From Petrosia ficiformis (taxonomy: Eukaryota; Porifera; Demospongiae; Haplosclerida; Petrosiidae): DNA of 64,000 nucleotides. This document shows, one piece after another, positions 45,273 to 56,475 of the stretch. The notes under the pieces are model-generated. The model saw only the letters and a list, made by a program, of their open reading frames with translations, ran no database searches and was not told the origin of the DNA. The stretch spans positions 1,907,001 to 1,971,000 of the forward strand of contig OX345640.1 in assembly GCA_947044365.1 (NCBI GenBank), given 5' to 3'. The first letter of the stretch is position 1. The number at the start of each line of letters is the position of its first letter. The position numbers and the translations under genes were made by a program.

Positions 45273-48200
45273 GTGTATGTATGTGTGTGTGTGTGTGTGT
45301 GGTGTATGTATGTAAGTATGTAAGTATGTATGTATGTATGTGTGTGTGTGTGTGTGGTGTATGTACGTATGTACATGTATGTATGTATGTATGTATGTAT
45401 GTATGTATGTATGTATATATATATATATAATAATGTATGTTATGTGTATATTCATGTATTGAGTATATGAACTTTAGCTATCGTAATATCTTGAATTCTT
45501 CAGTGGAGAGTGAATATCTTTTATTGTTTAATCATAGCATCATGTCAGAGGCATTTGATTCCCAGAACAAAACTATCATTGATTGTTTACATGTACCACC
45601 TGTCAGATATATAATATTGTTATGTACATACATACATACATACATGTACATATAATTACACATAAATACATACATACCTACACACACACATATATATACA
45701 CTATGACATGTTTCTCACATTTTAGTTACAGTAAATAATATATAATTAGTTTTAATTTGTTAAAAGTGGTCTTTATTGGCAAATTTCCAGTTTGTGACTA
45801 TGCTTTCTTAAGGAATTCTAAAAGGGTTTTATTTTTAGTTAGTTATTGGCACATATTCTTTTTTGTTAGTTAGATTTATTAGTTATTACCAGGGTGTGGA
45901 ATCATTGAGCCAATTGCCAGACATTTTGACCTATTTTCATCACTCTTGTTCTGCTCCTCATATACTTTGTATACAGTTCAGTTTCAATTTACCAGACATT
46001 CACTAGATTTATCGGACAATGTCCTGTATGACTGGCTGTTTCCACACCACTGACTATAACTAAAACTTACAATGCCTTACCAATTAAAACAAGTCTTGAT
46101 CACTATAATTCCATTGCAGCATCAAACAGAAAGTATAATTTTATTATTCGTATTACATCTACAATATATAATTATCCAATCCCCCATTCACACCATTCTT
46201 CACTCTATTCATAACACAGCTTCCATTCACTTTCGTGTATGGCCATCCATATCATATTCATCTAGTATGTATTTATCTATCTAAACACAATATCACATGT
46301 CTATTTATCCAAACATCATATGATGTATCTATCCATATGGTCATCTATCATGCATCTATTTTGATATCATGTATCTATCTATCTAAACATCATGTCAAGT
46401 ATATATCTATCTAGTCATCCATCATGTATCTATCTATCTAGTCATCCATCATGTATCTATCTATCTAGTCATCCATCATATATCTATCTATCTAGTCATC
46501 CATCATGTATCTATCTATCTAGTCATCCATCATGTATCTATCTATCTAGTCATCCATCATGTATCTATCTATCTAGTCATCCATCATGTATCTATCTATC
46601 TAGTCATCCATCATATATCTATCTATCTAGTCATCCATCATGTATCTATCTATCTAGTCATCCAATCTATCTAGTCATCCATCATATATCTATCTATCTA
46701 GTCATCCATCATGTATCTATCTATCTAGTCATCTATCATGTATCTATCTATCTAGTCATCCATCATATATCTATCTATCTAGTCATCCATCATGTATCTA
46801 TCTATCTAGTCATCCATCATGTATCTATCTATCTAGTCATCCATCATGTATCTATCTATCTAGTCATCCATCATATATCTATCTATCTAGTCATCCATCA
46901 TGTATCTATCTATCTAGTCATCCATCATCTATCTATCTAGTCATCCAATCTATCTAGTCATCCATCATATATCTATCTATCTAGTCATCCATCATATATC
47001 TATCTATCTAGTCATCCATCATGTATCTATCTATCTAGTCATCCATCATATATCTATCTATCTAGTCATCCATCATGTATCTATCTATCTAGTCATCCAT
47101 CATGTATCTATCTATCTAGTCATCCATCATATATCTATCTATCTAGTCATCCATCATGTATCTATCTATCTAGTCATCCATCATATATCTATCTATCTAG
47201 TCATCCATCATGTATCTATCTATCTAGTCATCCATCATGTATCTATCTATCTAGTCATCCATCATGTATCTATCTATCTAGTCATCCATCATGTATCTAT
47301 CTATCTAGTCATCCATCATATATCTATCTATCTAGTCATCCATCATGTATCTATCTATCTAGTCATCCATCATCTATCTATCTAGTCATCCAATCTATCT
47401 AGTCATCCATCATATATCTATCTATCTAGTCATCCATCATGTATCTATCTATCTAGTCATCCATCATGTATCTATCTATCTAGTCATCCATCATATATCT
47501 ATCTATCTAGTCATCCATCATGTATCTATCTATCTAGTCATCCATCATGTATCTATCTATCTAGTCATCCATCATATATCTATCTATCTAGTCATCCATC
47601 ATGTATCTATCTATCTAGTCATCCATCATATATCTATCTATCTAGTCATCCATCATGTATCTATCTATCTAGTCATCCATCATGTATCTATCTATCTAGT
47701 CATCCATCATATATCTATCTATCTAGTCATCCATCATGTATCTATCTATCTAGTCATCCATCATGTATCTATCTATCTAGTCATCCATCATGTATCTATT
47801 TATGCCCTCCATTTGGCACATGAAATCTCAAACACAAGTCAATTATCTCAGCTCCTTGCCAAAAGATATGGTTTGGCAAAATCATAATTTAATCATATTT
47901 TTCTGTGAGAATTTTCTATGGTATGTCAATATGACTCTTATTATATAACTATATCCATATAAGATTTTTCTGCACCCCCTAAATTAAATTCAGGACTGCT
48001 CTAGACCCTTTAGTTATCGGTGTACAGTACACATATACATGTACAATTATGATGTTATCATTTCTACTTGTATATATTTTATTTACTATAAACTGTGCTC
48101 CTCATTAAAGATCTATCTATCTATCTTATGTAATTATTTATCTCTATACTGGTTTATCAGAATCAAAAACCAAAAAAACCAGCTGTAACTAGTGATGTAA

Positions 48201-51200
48201 ATATATATGATGTAATATGACATCGTAGGTTTTGTTAGTACCAGACTACTGATGATGTATATTACATCACAGCTAATCACAGCTAACTCACCAGCTGGAT
48301 TTACTTAACGGTTTATTATCAATAGTGATAAATGAGATACATGTAGGTTATTAGATGTTGAATATAAAGCATTTAGTAAAAATTAATAATGTAAATATAT
48401 ATAATGTAATATGACATCAGTAGGTTTTGTTAGTACCAGACTACTGATGATGTACATGTATATTACATCACAGCTAATCACTGATAATAGTGATAAATGA
48501 GATAGATTGATAGACAGTGAAATAAAGCATTTAGTAAAAATTAATGTTTGTGTGTTGTGTTGTGTGTGTTCTTTCATTTGTTTTTACGTATTGATCATGT
48601 GACCAACATTCTAAAAGTTGATTGGATACATGTCACATGACCTGACCTATCATATATATATATATATATAATGCTATACCGCTCAGTGGTTTAGAGGACC
48701 TGACTGCACTTCTCTATTAATTATATTACCTGTTACCCTATTAGGTTAGCAACGTAACTATATTAAATAACTGAAAACATTATTGGCTCACTATAGTCAT
48801 GTTATTGAAGTCTGCTCACATTTACAATGACTTCAAAAGTACATTAATATGTATAGTTTAATGTCATAAGGTTAATACATGATTATACTGTAACTCAATA
48901 ATGAAGCAATGAATTGAAATTTGACATACACAAAAAGAACAGGAAGGATAATTATGTGAAAATGGTTTTGGTAAAAGATGTGTGGTCATTCCAAACTAAA
49001 GTTATGTCTGAGATCAAAGTGAATGTGATGACCTTATAAATTTTCTAAATTTCTTTTAGTATGGCATCATAAAGTTCAGTTAAACCAATTTCAGAGAAAA
49101 TTAATGATAATAATAACTACAACTAAAAACATATTTGTAGACCCTGTGACGTCTGGCGATGATCATTAATCTCATTGATGTATGTCTGTATGGAACTGGA
49201 TGAGGTAGGTAGACTGGAACTGAAACACTAGATGAGGTAGACTGGATATGCTGGAACTGCCCCATATGGGGCTGGATGTAGATACCTCTTGGTGTCCTCA
49301 ACCTGGGCTTCGGTATACTCATTGTCCTGTAACCAAGATTGGACCATGAAACTTAACATCCTAGTGTTTCCTACTCTTTTGTTTTAAATGTTCTTGCAAT
49401 ATCTTTCACCTGAGACAACTATTTGTTTCTATAAGCTACTTGTTATCCAGTAACTCATAAACGAATGCTTATTCTTTTATCCACCATGCCCATTAATGAC
49501 GTAACTTCCTTGACTACATATGCAACTTCCTTGACTACATATGCAACAATATGTCACATATATATATATATATTATATTATATTAGGTAAACCTGTTGGA
49601 AGCAATCATGTGGCCATAGTTATATTACATGTACATGTATATGTACATGTATATGTACATGTAGGTATAATATACATTTATAATAGTGTTATTTTAGCAT
49701 GACTATATGATATCAACAGATTCTATCAGCCTTACTAAAACAACATTATCTTAATATCCAGACACATTTCTTCCTGTCCAATTAGTGATAATCCATAATG
49801 TAAACTATTAAATAGTGTTATATCATTGATATGGTGATATTGAAAAACTAGAAAACAACAATCTATGTATACAATCTATTGGTATAGCTAAGGCCTTGTT
49901 AAAACAGACTATGTTAACAGACATCCAGACACATTTCTTCCTGTCCAATGTGTGATAATGCATAATGTAAACTATTATTTCATTGATATGGAGATATTGA
50001 GTGAGAAAACTAGAATACAACAATCTATGTATACAATCTATTAGGTATAGTTAAGGTCTTGTTAAAACAGACTATGTTAACAGACATCCAGACACATTTC
50101 TTCCTGTCCAATGTGTGATAATCCATAGTGTAAACTATTAAATAGTGTTGTATCATTGATATGGAGATATTGAAAAACTAGAAAACAACAATCTATGTAT
50201 ACAATCTATTGGTATAGCTAAGGCCTTGTTAAAACAGACTATGTTAACAGACATCCAGACACATGTCTTCCTTCCAATGTGTGATAATGCATAATGTAAA
50301 CTGTTATTTCATTGGTATGGAGATATTGAGTGAGAAAACTAGAATACAACAATCTATGTATACAATCTATTAGGTATAGTTAAGGTCTTGTTAAAACAGA
50401 CTATGTTAACAGACATCCAGACACATTTCTTCCTTCCAATGTGTGATAATGCATAATGTAAACTATTATTTCATTGGTATGGAGATATTGAGTGAGAAAA
50501 CTAGAATACAACAATCAATATAATAATCTTTGGATCTTTGAAGTGGGTGATATATACTACATGATGTGCTGAGTGCAGAACAGCAATCAATATAATAATA
50601 TGTGGGTCTCTGATGTTATGTGGGTCTTTGATGTTGCCTGAGGCTAAATATATTTTTAAGAGGATGGTATATACTTATGTATGTGTTAAGTGAGAAAACT
50701 ACAGAATAACAGTCAATATAATAATCTTTGGGTCTTTGATGTTTGTCTGTGGCTAAATCGTAAGGGCTTTAGTCATGTGACCAAAATTGAATAATAGGAT
50801 TGGTTGAATGATCATAACATGTAAATTAGAATTGGAATAACTATTGTAAACAATATATCAATATAGCCTGTGTGTTTATCCACTCTCTACAATAATTAGT
50901 ATTCTTGCTGAGTGCTTTACATTCTGTGGTAAATTGAATTTACTAATTGTACCGTGTGGTGTAATTAATTAATTGTGAATACACTAATAAACTCATTAAG
51001 AGCTCATGATTTCCTAAAATGTATTCAAAGAATGTTAAAAATTTTTAATTTATGTTGAGTAAGTGTATTTATTGACATGTATATGTACATGTACATGTAC
51101 ATGTACATGTGTACATGCATGTGTTGCCTCCACATGTTGTAGAGGAAAAATGTTTTCATTTGTTAACTTTGGAATAGGGCTCAGGATTGTTGGAATGGAA

Positions 51201-51943
51201 ATATAAGTTTAGGTTGTACATGTATTTGCTATTATTGTTAGTACAACTCATTTTGGAATATGGAATGAAGAATGGTATGGGAATGAGTCTTTATTTGCAT
51301 GCATACATTTATGTGCTACCATAGCATATTGTAGGAATAGGTCTCGGATATTAGAATGGAAATAATGGAATGGTATGGGAATGAGTCTTTATTGCATGTA
51401 TACATTTATGTGCTACCATAGTATGTTGTAGGAATAGGTCTCGGATATTAGAATGGAAATAATGGAATGGTATGGGAATGAGTCTTTATTGCATGTATAC
51501 ATTTATGTGCTACCATAGTATGTTGTAGGAATATGTCTCGGATATTAGAATGGGAATAATAGAAAGGTATGGGAATGAGTCTTTATTGCATGTATACATT
51601 TATGTGCTACCATAGTATGTTATAGAGATAAATGTAATTCTGTAAATTTTGGAATAAGACTTGGGATATTGGAATGGGAATAATGGAATGGTATAGAAAT
51701 GAGTCTGAATGTAAGGATAGGGAATGAGTCTGTCCTTCTGTTATATTGTCATACATGTAAATGTGATTGATCATTCTATTTTATGCATTCTCTACAGTTC
51801 CTTTCTGTCTACATGGGGGCGGGTTCACATTTCGTCATGTGACACACAATGCCTCATTGGCTGATGTTGCTCCGACAATTCTTGACATCATGGGGTTGAG
51901 TATCCCTCCGGAAATGACTGGCCAATCATTACTTACTAAGTAG
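37633..51943 (+). CDS. 2,3-bisphosphoglycerate-independent phosphoglycerate mutase (iPGM)
   Basis: Eleven exons: 37633-37702, 37771-37854, 37912-37997, 38802-38918, 39225-39357, 40944-41122, 41291-41384, 42196-42305, 43715-43990, 44388-44640 and 51798-51943. They give 515 residues, the usual iPGM length. The enzyme interconverts 3- and 2-phosphoglycerate in glycolysis using two metal ions and a phosphoserine. Seen: metal ligand D14 in IVIDGWG, nucleophile S65 in [70 protein letters not shown] and the last exon [20 protein letters not shown]. All expected metal-binding Asp/His motifs are present. This is the alkaline-phosphatase-fold enzyme of bacteria, plants, nematodes and some early animals, not the vertebrate dPGM. 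Introns 3, 5, 7, 8 and 10 are swollen by repeats. Confidence 0.95.
38345..38801. repeat. Tandem repeat before iPGM exon 4 that copies the acceptor
   Basis: Three or so copies of a unit containing TAGGATATTGTTGGTATCA, TCATCTAATGTATGCATACA and TACATGTATACAAACAGA. The last copy merges into the real acceptor and first codons of exon 4 (TTAGGATATTGTTGGTATTA), so near-copies of that splice site lie 270-450 bp upstream. Confidence 0.75.
38580..38757. mobile_element. MITE with CAGTGAAACC termini, TA target duplication
   Basis: About 175 bp bounded by CTGTGAAACCTCTCTATTCC and, inverted, GAGTAGAGGGGTTTCACTG. Neighbouring repeat units show the empty site GTGTATATTACATG, so the insertion duplicated TA, as Tc1/mariner-type elements do. 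Internal GTGTCCT motifs are mirrored. Confidence 0.7.
39534..40258. mobile_element. Non-autonomous DNA transposon, about 38-bp terminal inverted repeats, 7-8 bp target duplication
   Basis: Left end ATAGATTGTATAGACTATG then TATAAGGGATTGGAAACG; the right end carries CGTTTCCAATCCCTTATACG then TAGTCTATATAATCTAT in reverse orientation. TAACACCA flanks both sides, consistent with an 8-bp duplication as in hAT-like elements. The body is about 720 bp and shows no transposase motif. It lies in iPGM intron 5. Confidence 0.75.
41395..42185. repeat. (TGTA)n microsatellite in iPGM intron 7
   Basis: Nearly 800 bp of TGTA/TGTG repeats with (GT)n and a recurring TTTGTATTTATGTGTAATTA block. It ends just before the exon 8 acceptor. 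All long frames here (Met-Tyr-Val-Cys repeats) are artefacts. Confidence 0.95.
43185..43330. mobile_element. MITE family C relative
   Basis: Contains CAATATATTGTATATAGTA and GTGTCCTCGGATGTGATATA, as in the palindrome at 22915-23215, but only one arm is kept. Lies in iPGM intron 8. A poly-G run of about 24 lies at 43538-43561. Confidence 0.55.
44080..44370. repeat. (TCTA)n/(TGTA)n repeat in iPGM intron 9
   Basis: Tetranucleotide run reaching within 20 bp of the exon 10 acceptor. Confidence 0.9.
45208..45430. repeat. (GT)n/(GTAT)n repeat in iPGM intron 10
   Basis: Mixed dinucleotide and tetranucleotide run with GTGGTGTATGTA junctions used twice. Confidence 0.9.
46392..47800. repeat. 27-bp satellite, about 50 copies, in iPGM intron 10
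   Basis: Unit AGTCATCCATCATGTATCTA plus TCTATCT. Units differ mainly at one site (CATGTATC or CATATATC). A shortened junction TCATCCAATCTATCTAGTC recurs near 46660, 46940 and 47385, showing a higher-order repeat. One frame stays open (Ser-Ser-His-Pro-Ile-Tyr-Leu) because 27 is a multiple of three; not a gene. There are no unique spacers. Confidence 0.95.
48190..48550. repeat. Two-copy tandem duplication, about 185 bp
   Basis: Both copies contain TAGGTTTTGTTAGTACCAGA, CTACTGATGATGTA and AATAAAGCATTTAGTAAAAA. The second copy lacks some of the inner part. No coding sign. The copy edges carry ATGTAATATGACATC. Confidence 0.8.
48812..49030 (+). mobile_element. R1 repeat family copy
   Basis: Carries GTTTAATGTCATAAGGTTAA, CAATAATGAAGCAATG and GGAAGGATAATTATGTGAAA, ending near a GTGAATGTGATGACC half of the terminal inverted repeat. 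In iPGM intron 10. Confidence 0.65.
49730..50530. repeat. Tandem array, about 165-bp units, 4-5 copies
   Basis: Units contain AGACTATGTTAACAGACATC, CACATTTCTTCC, TGATAATGCATAATGTAAAC and AACAATCTATGTATACAATC. Two subtypes differ by AAATAGTG and by GTGAGAAAAC. It is in iPGM intron 10; between 50530 and 51240 a looser repeat with CTTTGGGTCTTTGATGTT is seen and no gene. Confidence 0.85.
51240..51720. repeat. Tandem array, about 104-bp units, 4-5 copies
   Basis: Units contain GGTATGGGAATGAGTCTTTA, TTTATGTGCTACCATAGTAT and GGTCTCGGATATTAGAATGG. The array ends about 80 bp before the last iPGM exon. Confidence 0.9.
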
Positions 51944-52089
51944 CAAATGTATGTGATATTAGTATGTATAGTTTACATGTTATAACAGTAGATTCAAATA
52001 CTAGCTTAAAGATAGATAGAAGTTATTACTTTTATCAATTCTTTTACTTTGAGTAATTGTTGTTGTAATTTTACATATAATACATTTTA

Positions 52090-53890
52090 GTCACCTAATA
52101 TAATAATTAATAATTAATAATTAATAATTAAATATTACGTTACAGTTGTACAACACAATTGTCTTATACATGTATAGCACACATTAAATAATTGTAAATT
52201 TATATAATAATATTTTGTACAGCACTATTCCATATACACACAATACACTTCACTCAGCTACAACAAATAATAATCAGGGTGAACTTAAGTGAACTCCATT
52301 TAATGTAGTCAACTTTAAACTGTGTTTGTTTCTGCACTTCAAGCCAAGGGTTTCCTGTCCCATCTTTGTATCATATACCCATATGATATTTCAGCTGGTA
52401 GAACTTCAACAGGCTCATTCCAATACTGCTTTATATTTACTGTATTCTATTAATCACTTTATCTAATCTAATATTGACTTTGCAAATGAGTTTATTATTA
52501 ATCACAAAGAATAACATTAAATGAAGTTTAATATAGACAATGTTTGTTTGCAAATGGTTGATGCGTTTTGATGTACATGTACATGTACATGTACATGTAT
52601 TCTTACTATCAGCATAGCTATCTAATTGTGTGGAGTTTCAAGACTCCGTCAGTTATGTCCTTGAATAACTTACAAAGGAATTTACAAACTACCTAGAATT
52701 TGGAAATATACATGTTTCTTGTCAAAATACATTTCAGTTAGCTAATATAATATAATTAATTAACTTATAATTAAATATTAAATTACATTTGTACCATACA
52801 CAGTTTAAAGTCGACTACGAGTTCACTTTGGCTCACTCAGATTCTCAGCTAGGTATAGTGTATTATGAAATAGTGGTGTACATAATATTACATTATAAAA
52901 TTTATAACTATTGTCTATTTTGTGGAAATGTGCTATACAATTTCTACACTTTAGAGCTGAGGGATGTCCCTGTATCATCTTTGTAGCATACCCATGTACT
53001 ATTACAGCCAGTAAAGTTATTGTATTATACTAATCACTCTGTGCTTAATATTGAATTTGTAAATCAGTTTATTATTATTAACATCAAAAGAATAAAGGGA
53101 AGTTTAATATAGACAATGTTGGTTTTACAAGTGGTTGATGTGTTTTGATGTACATGTACATGTATATGTACATGTACATGTACACGTACTCTTACTATCA
53201 AGATAGCTATCTAATTGTGTGGAGTTTCAAGACTCCGTCAGTTATGTCCTTGAATAAACTTACAAATGAATTTACAAGTTACCTTGAATTTGGAAATATG
53301 CTTATCAAAATTCATTAGTACAAATACATTTCAGTCAGCTAATATAAAGTATAATAATAATTAATTAATTAATTAATTAATTAATTAATTAATTATTACG
53401 TTACAGTTGTACAGCACACTTATCTTGTATAGCACATATTAAATGATTAATATATATAATAATATTATGTAGAGCACTATTCCATATACACCATACACTT
53501 CACTCAGCTACAACAAATAATAATCAGGGTGAGCCTGAGTGAATTTAGTGTAGTCAACTGTGAACTTTGTTTGTTTCTATTCTTTGGAACTGAGGGGTGT
53601 CCCTGTGCCATCTTTGTTATATCTAATGTTGAATTTGCAAAATGAGTTTATTATTAATCATAAAGAATATTAACATCAAAAGAGTAAAGGGAAGTTTAAT
53701 ATAGACAGTGTTGGTTTACAAATGGTTGATGTGTTTTGATGTACATGTATATGCATGTATATGTATATCAACATTGCTATATAATTGTGTGGAGTTTCAA
53801 GGCCCATCAGTCATGCCCTTGAATAAACTTACAAAGGCTATCTTGAATTTAAAATTATGCATGTTTCATTGTCTTAATTTCGATAAGGCA
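52090..53890. repeat. Large tandem repeat, three units of roughly 550-620 bp
   Basis: Shared blocks: ATTACGTTACAGTTGTAC; CACTATTCCATATACAC; GTTGATGTGTTTTGATGTAC followed by (ATGTAC)n; AATTGTGTGGAGTTTCAAG; and GTCCTTGAATAA. Copies are uneven in length. No conserved reading frame. Fills the intergenic space after iPGM. Confidence 0.8.
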
Positions 53891-53937
53891 TTTCAGGATA
53901 TCTTCTAGATGAGTCATTATTAGCATATCCTGGATTG

Positions 53938-54735
53938 CACTATACTAGTATATTGAACTCTATACATGCACTATACTAGTATATTGAACTCTGTACATGT
54001 AATATACTAGTATATTGAACTCTATACATGCAATATACTAGTATATTGAACTCTATACATGCACTATACTAGTATATTGAACTCTGTACATGTAATATAC
54101 TAGTATATTGAACTCTGTACATGTAATATACTAGTATATTGAACTTTGTACATGTAATATACTAGTATATTGAACTTTGTACATGTAATATACTAGTATA
54201 TTGAACTTTGTACATGTAATATACTAGTATATTGAACTCTATACATGTAATATACTAGTATATTGAACTCTATACATGCAATATACTAGTATATTGAACT
54301 CTATACATGCACTATACTAGTATATTGAACTCTATACATGCACTATACTAACATATTGAACTCTATACATGCACTATACTAGTATATTGAACTCTATACA
54401 TGCACTATACTAGTATATTGAACTCTATACATGCACTATACTAGTATATTGAACTCTGTACATGTAATATACTAGTATATTGAACTCTGTACATGTAATA
54501 TACTAGTATATTGAACTTTGTACATGTAATATACTAGTATATTGAACTTTGTACATGTAATATACTAGTATATTGAACTTTGTACATGTAATATACTAGT
54601 ATATTGAACTCTATACATGTAATATACTAGTATATTGAACTCTATACATGCAATATACTAGTATATTGAACTCTATACATGCACTATACTAGTATATTGA
54701 ACTCTATACATGCAATATACTAGCATATCCTGAAC
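53938..54735. repeat. 31-bp satellite, about 26 copies
   Basis: Unit ACTAGTATATTGAACTCTAT plus ACATGCACTAT, with subtypes (TGTACATGTAATAT, TTTGTACATG) arranged in two similar blocks. The array is flanked on both sides by TAGCATATCCTG. Confidence 0.95.
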
Positions 54736-55019
54736 TTTATAGTTGACTTAAATATATAATTATATGATTGACTAATGTCCAGGATGTCCAGTGTCTTGTG
54801 CACTATATATGCAAATTATAAATATAGTTAAATGATGTAAATAATACATTTGATCACGCTGTCAGTCATCCTGTACTGTACTCAGTTGAGTGACTTCTGT
54901 TTGGAGTGTGTTCATGAAATTACAATTCACAATTTCAAATTGATACTTTATTATAGTATGGTTATAGACAGCCATTTATATTTTCATCTCATGACTGAAT
55001 CACATTTTACACTGTGCTT

Positions 55020-55285
55020 CAAGACCATCATAATGACTGTGCATATTCACAATGACCTCAAAATTAGGATGTGATGACTTTAGATGTAATATAGTGTATA
55101 GTTTAATGTCATAAGGTTAATACATGATTATACAGTAACTCAATAATGAAGCAATGGATTGGAATTTGACACGCAAAAAGGATAATTATATGAAAATGGA
55201 GCATGTAAAAAGTTGTAGGCTATTCAAAACTAAAATTATGAATATTTTACTGAGGTCAAGGTGAACATGAATGACCTTTAATTGT
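55020..55285 (+). mobile_element. R1 repeat family, near full-length copy
   Basis: Bounded by CATATTCACAATGACCTCAA and, inverted, GGTGAACATGAATGACC. Internal ATAAGGTTAATACATGATTA is shared with the other copies. Confidence 0.65.
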
Positions 55286-55289
55286 GCAT

Positions 55290-55745
55290 CCCTTTCTATC
55301 ATTAGTCAGTCCTTTAGGTTCCATCCAGCCTGTGTGATTATAACTGTGCATCCCTGTGTGATTATAACTGTGTGTCATCAGTCAGTCCTTCAGGTTCTGT
55401 CTAGCCTTTATCATTAGCATCCCTTTATGTCGTTAGTCAATATCCTTTAGGATTGCATCATTACAACTGTGCATCCCTTTCTGTCATTTGTCAGTCCTTT
55501 AGGTTCTGTTCAGGCTTCATCATTATAGATATGCATCCCTTTCTGTCATTAGTCAGTATTCTTTGGGTTCCATCCAGCCTGTGTGATTATAGATATGCAT
55601 CCCTTTCTGTTATTAGTCAGTCCTTTAGGTTCCGTCCAGCCTTCATCATTATAGATGTACATCCCTTTCTCTCATTAGTCAGGTGCCGTCCAGCCTGCAT
55701 CATTATAGACTTTTTGTCATTAGTTATAAGTTCCATCCAGCCTTG
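55290..55745. repeat. Degenerate tandem repeat, about 60-bp unit
   Basis: Recurring CATCCCTTTCTGTCATTAGT, CAGTCCTTTAGGTTCC and CATCCAGCCT. About eight uneven units. The open frame across it is repeat-driven. Confidence 0.8.
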
Positions 55746-55924
55746 CCCCCCCTTTTTTTTAAAAGTGTGCAATTATAATGGTAACAATAACACACAGATA
55801 AAATCTTTGTATATATTGATAATAATTATTGTTAAACTGGCCCGTGATGTATAATGGCACACACACCAATTTGAGCCAATTTTCAATACCTTATTGAAAA
55901 CTGTACACAAAATTATATCATATC

Positions 55925-56235
55925 CTTCCGCCCACACTACAAGAAAAGCATAATTAATAGCCCTCATTTAGAGTGTGCCGCCATGCTATGTAATAATTCA
56001 GAAAACCCCCTTTTGTCTTCACATCCTTCTACCCACACTATGAGCAGAGGGTTACTAATAGCCCTTTAGAGTGTGGCATACTACTATATGAAATACAGGG
56101 ATTTAGAAACCCCCCTTTTGTCTTTGTGCCCTTCCACCCACACTATGAGCAGAGGGTAATTAATAGCCCCCATTTAGTGTGTACTATTATGTAATATAGG
56201 AATTCAGAAACCCCCTTATTGTCTTCTTATCCTTA
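55925..56235. repeat. Tandem repeat, about 100-bp unit, three copies
   Basis: Units share CACACTATGAGCAGAGGGT, AATAGCCC and AACCCCCTTTTGTCTT. It lies about 240 bp downstream of the Ser-rich gene's stop codon. Confidence 0.8.
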
Positions 56236-56475
56236 TATGGAATAGTACCAACAGCAGTAAAGCCAACTCAGTTTAATAAATATTTACACTAAAGTGCCAG
56301 GTAACAATTAGGTAACAATTAGATAATTGTTTTGATGATTGAATGAACACAACATTATATAACATCTGATATATCACAATATAACTATATATAGTAATAC
56401 ATAAAACATTGAAATAAATAATATACAATTATGAATGAGAAATTAGAAGAATATATTGTGAAAACTATTATTTCA

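Noticed and set aside
46392..47800. CRISPR-like regular repeat array
   Set aside because: Units are adjacent 27-bp copies with no unique spacers, in an intron of a eukaryotic gene; it is a satellite.
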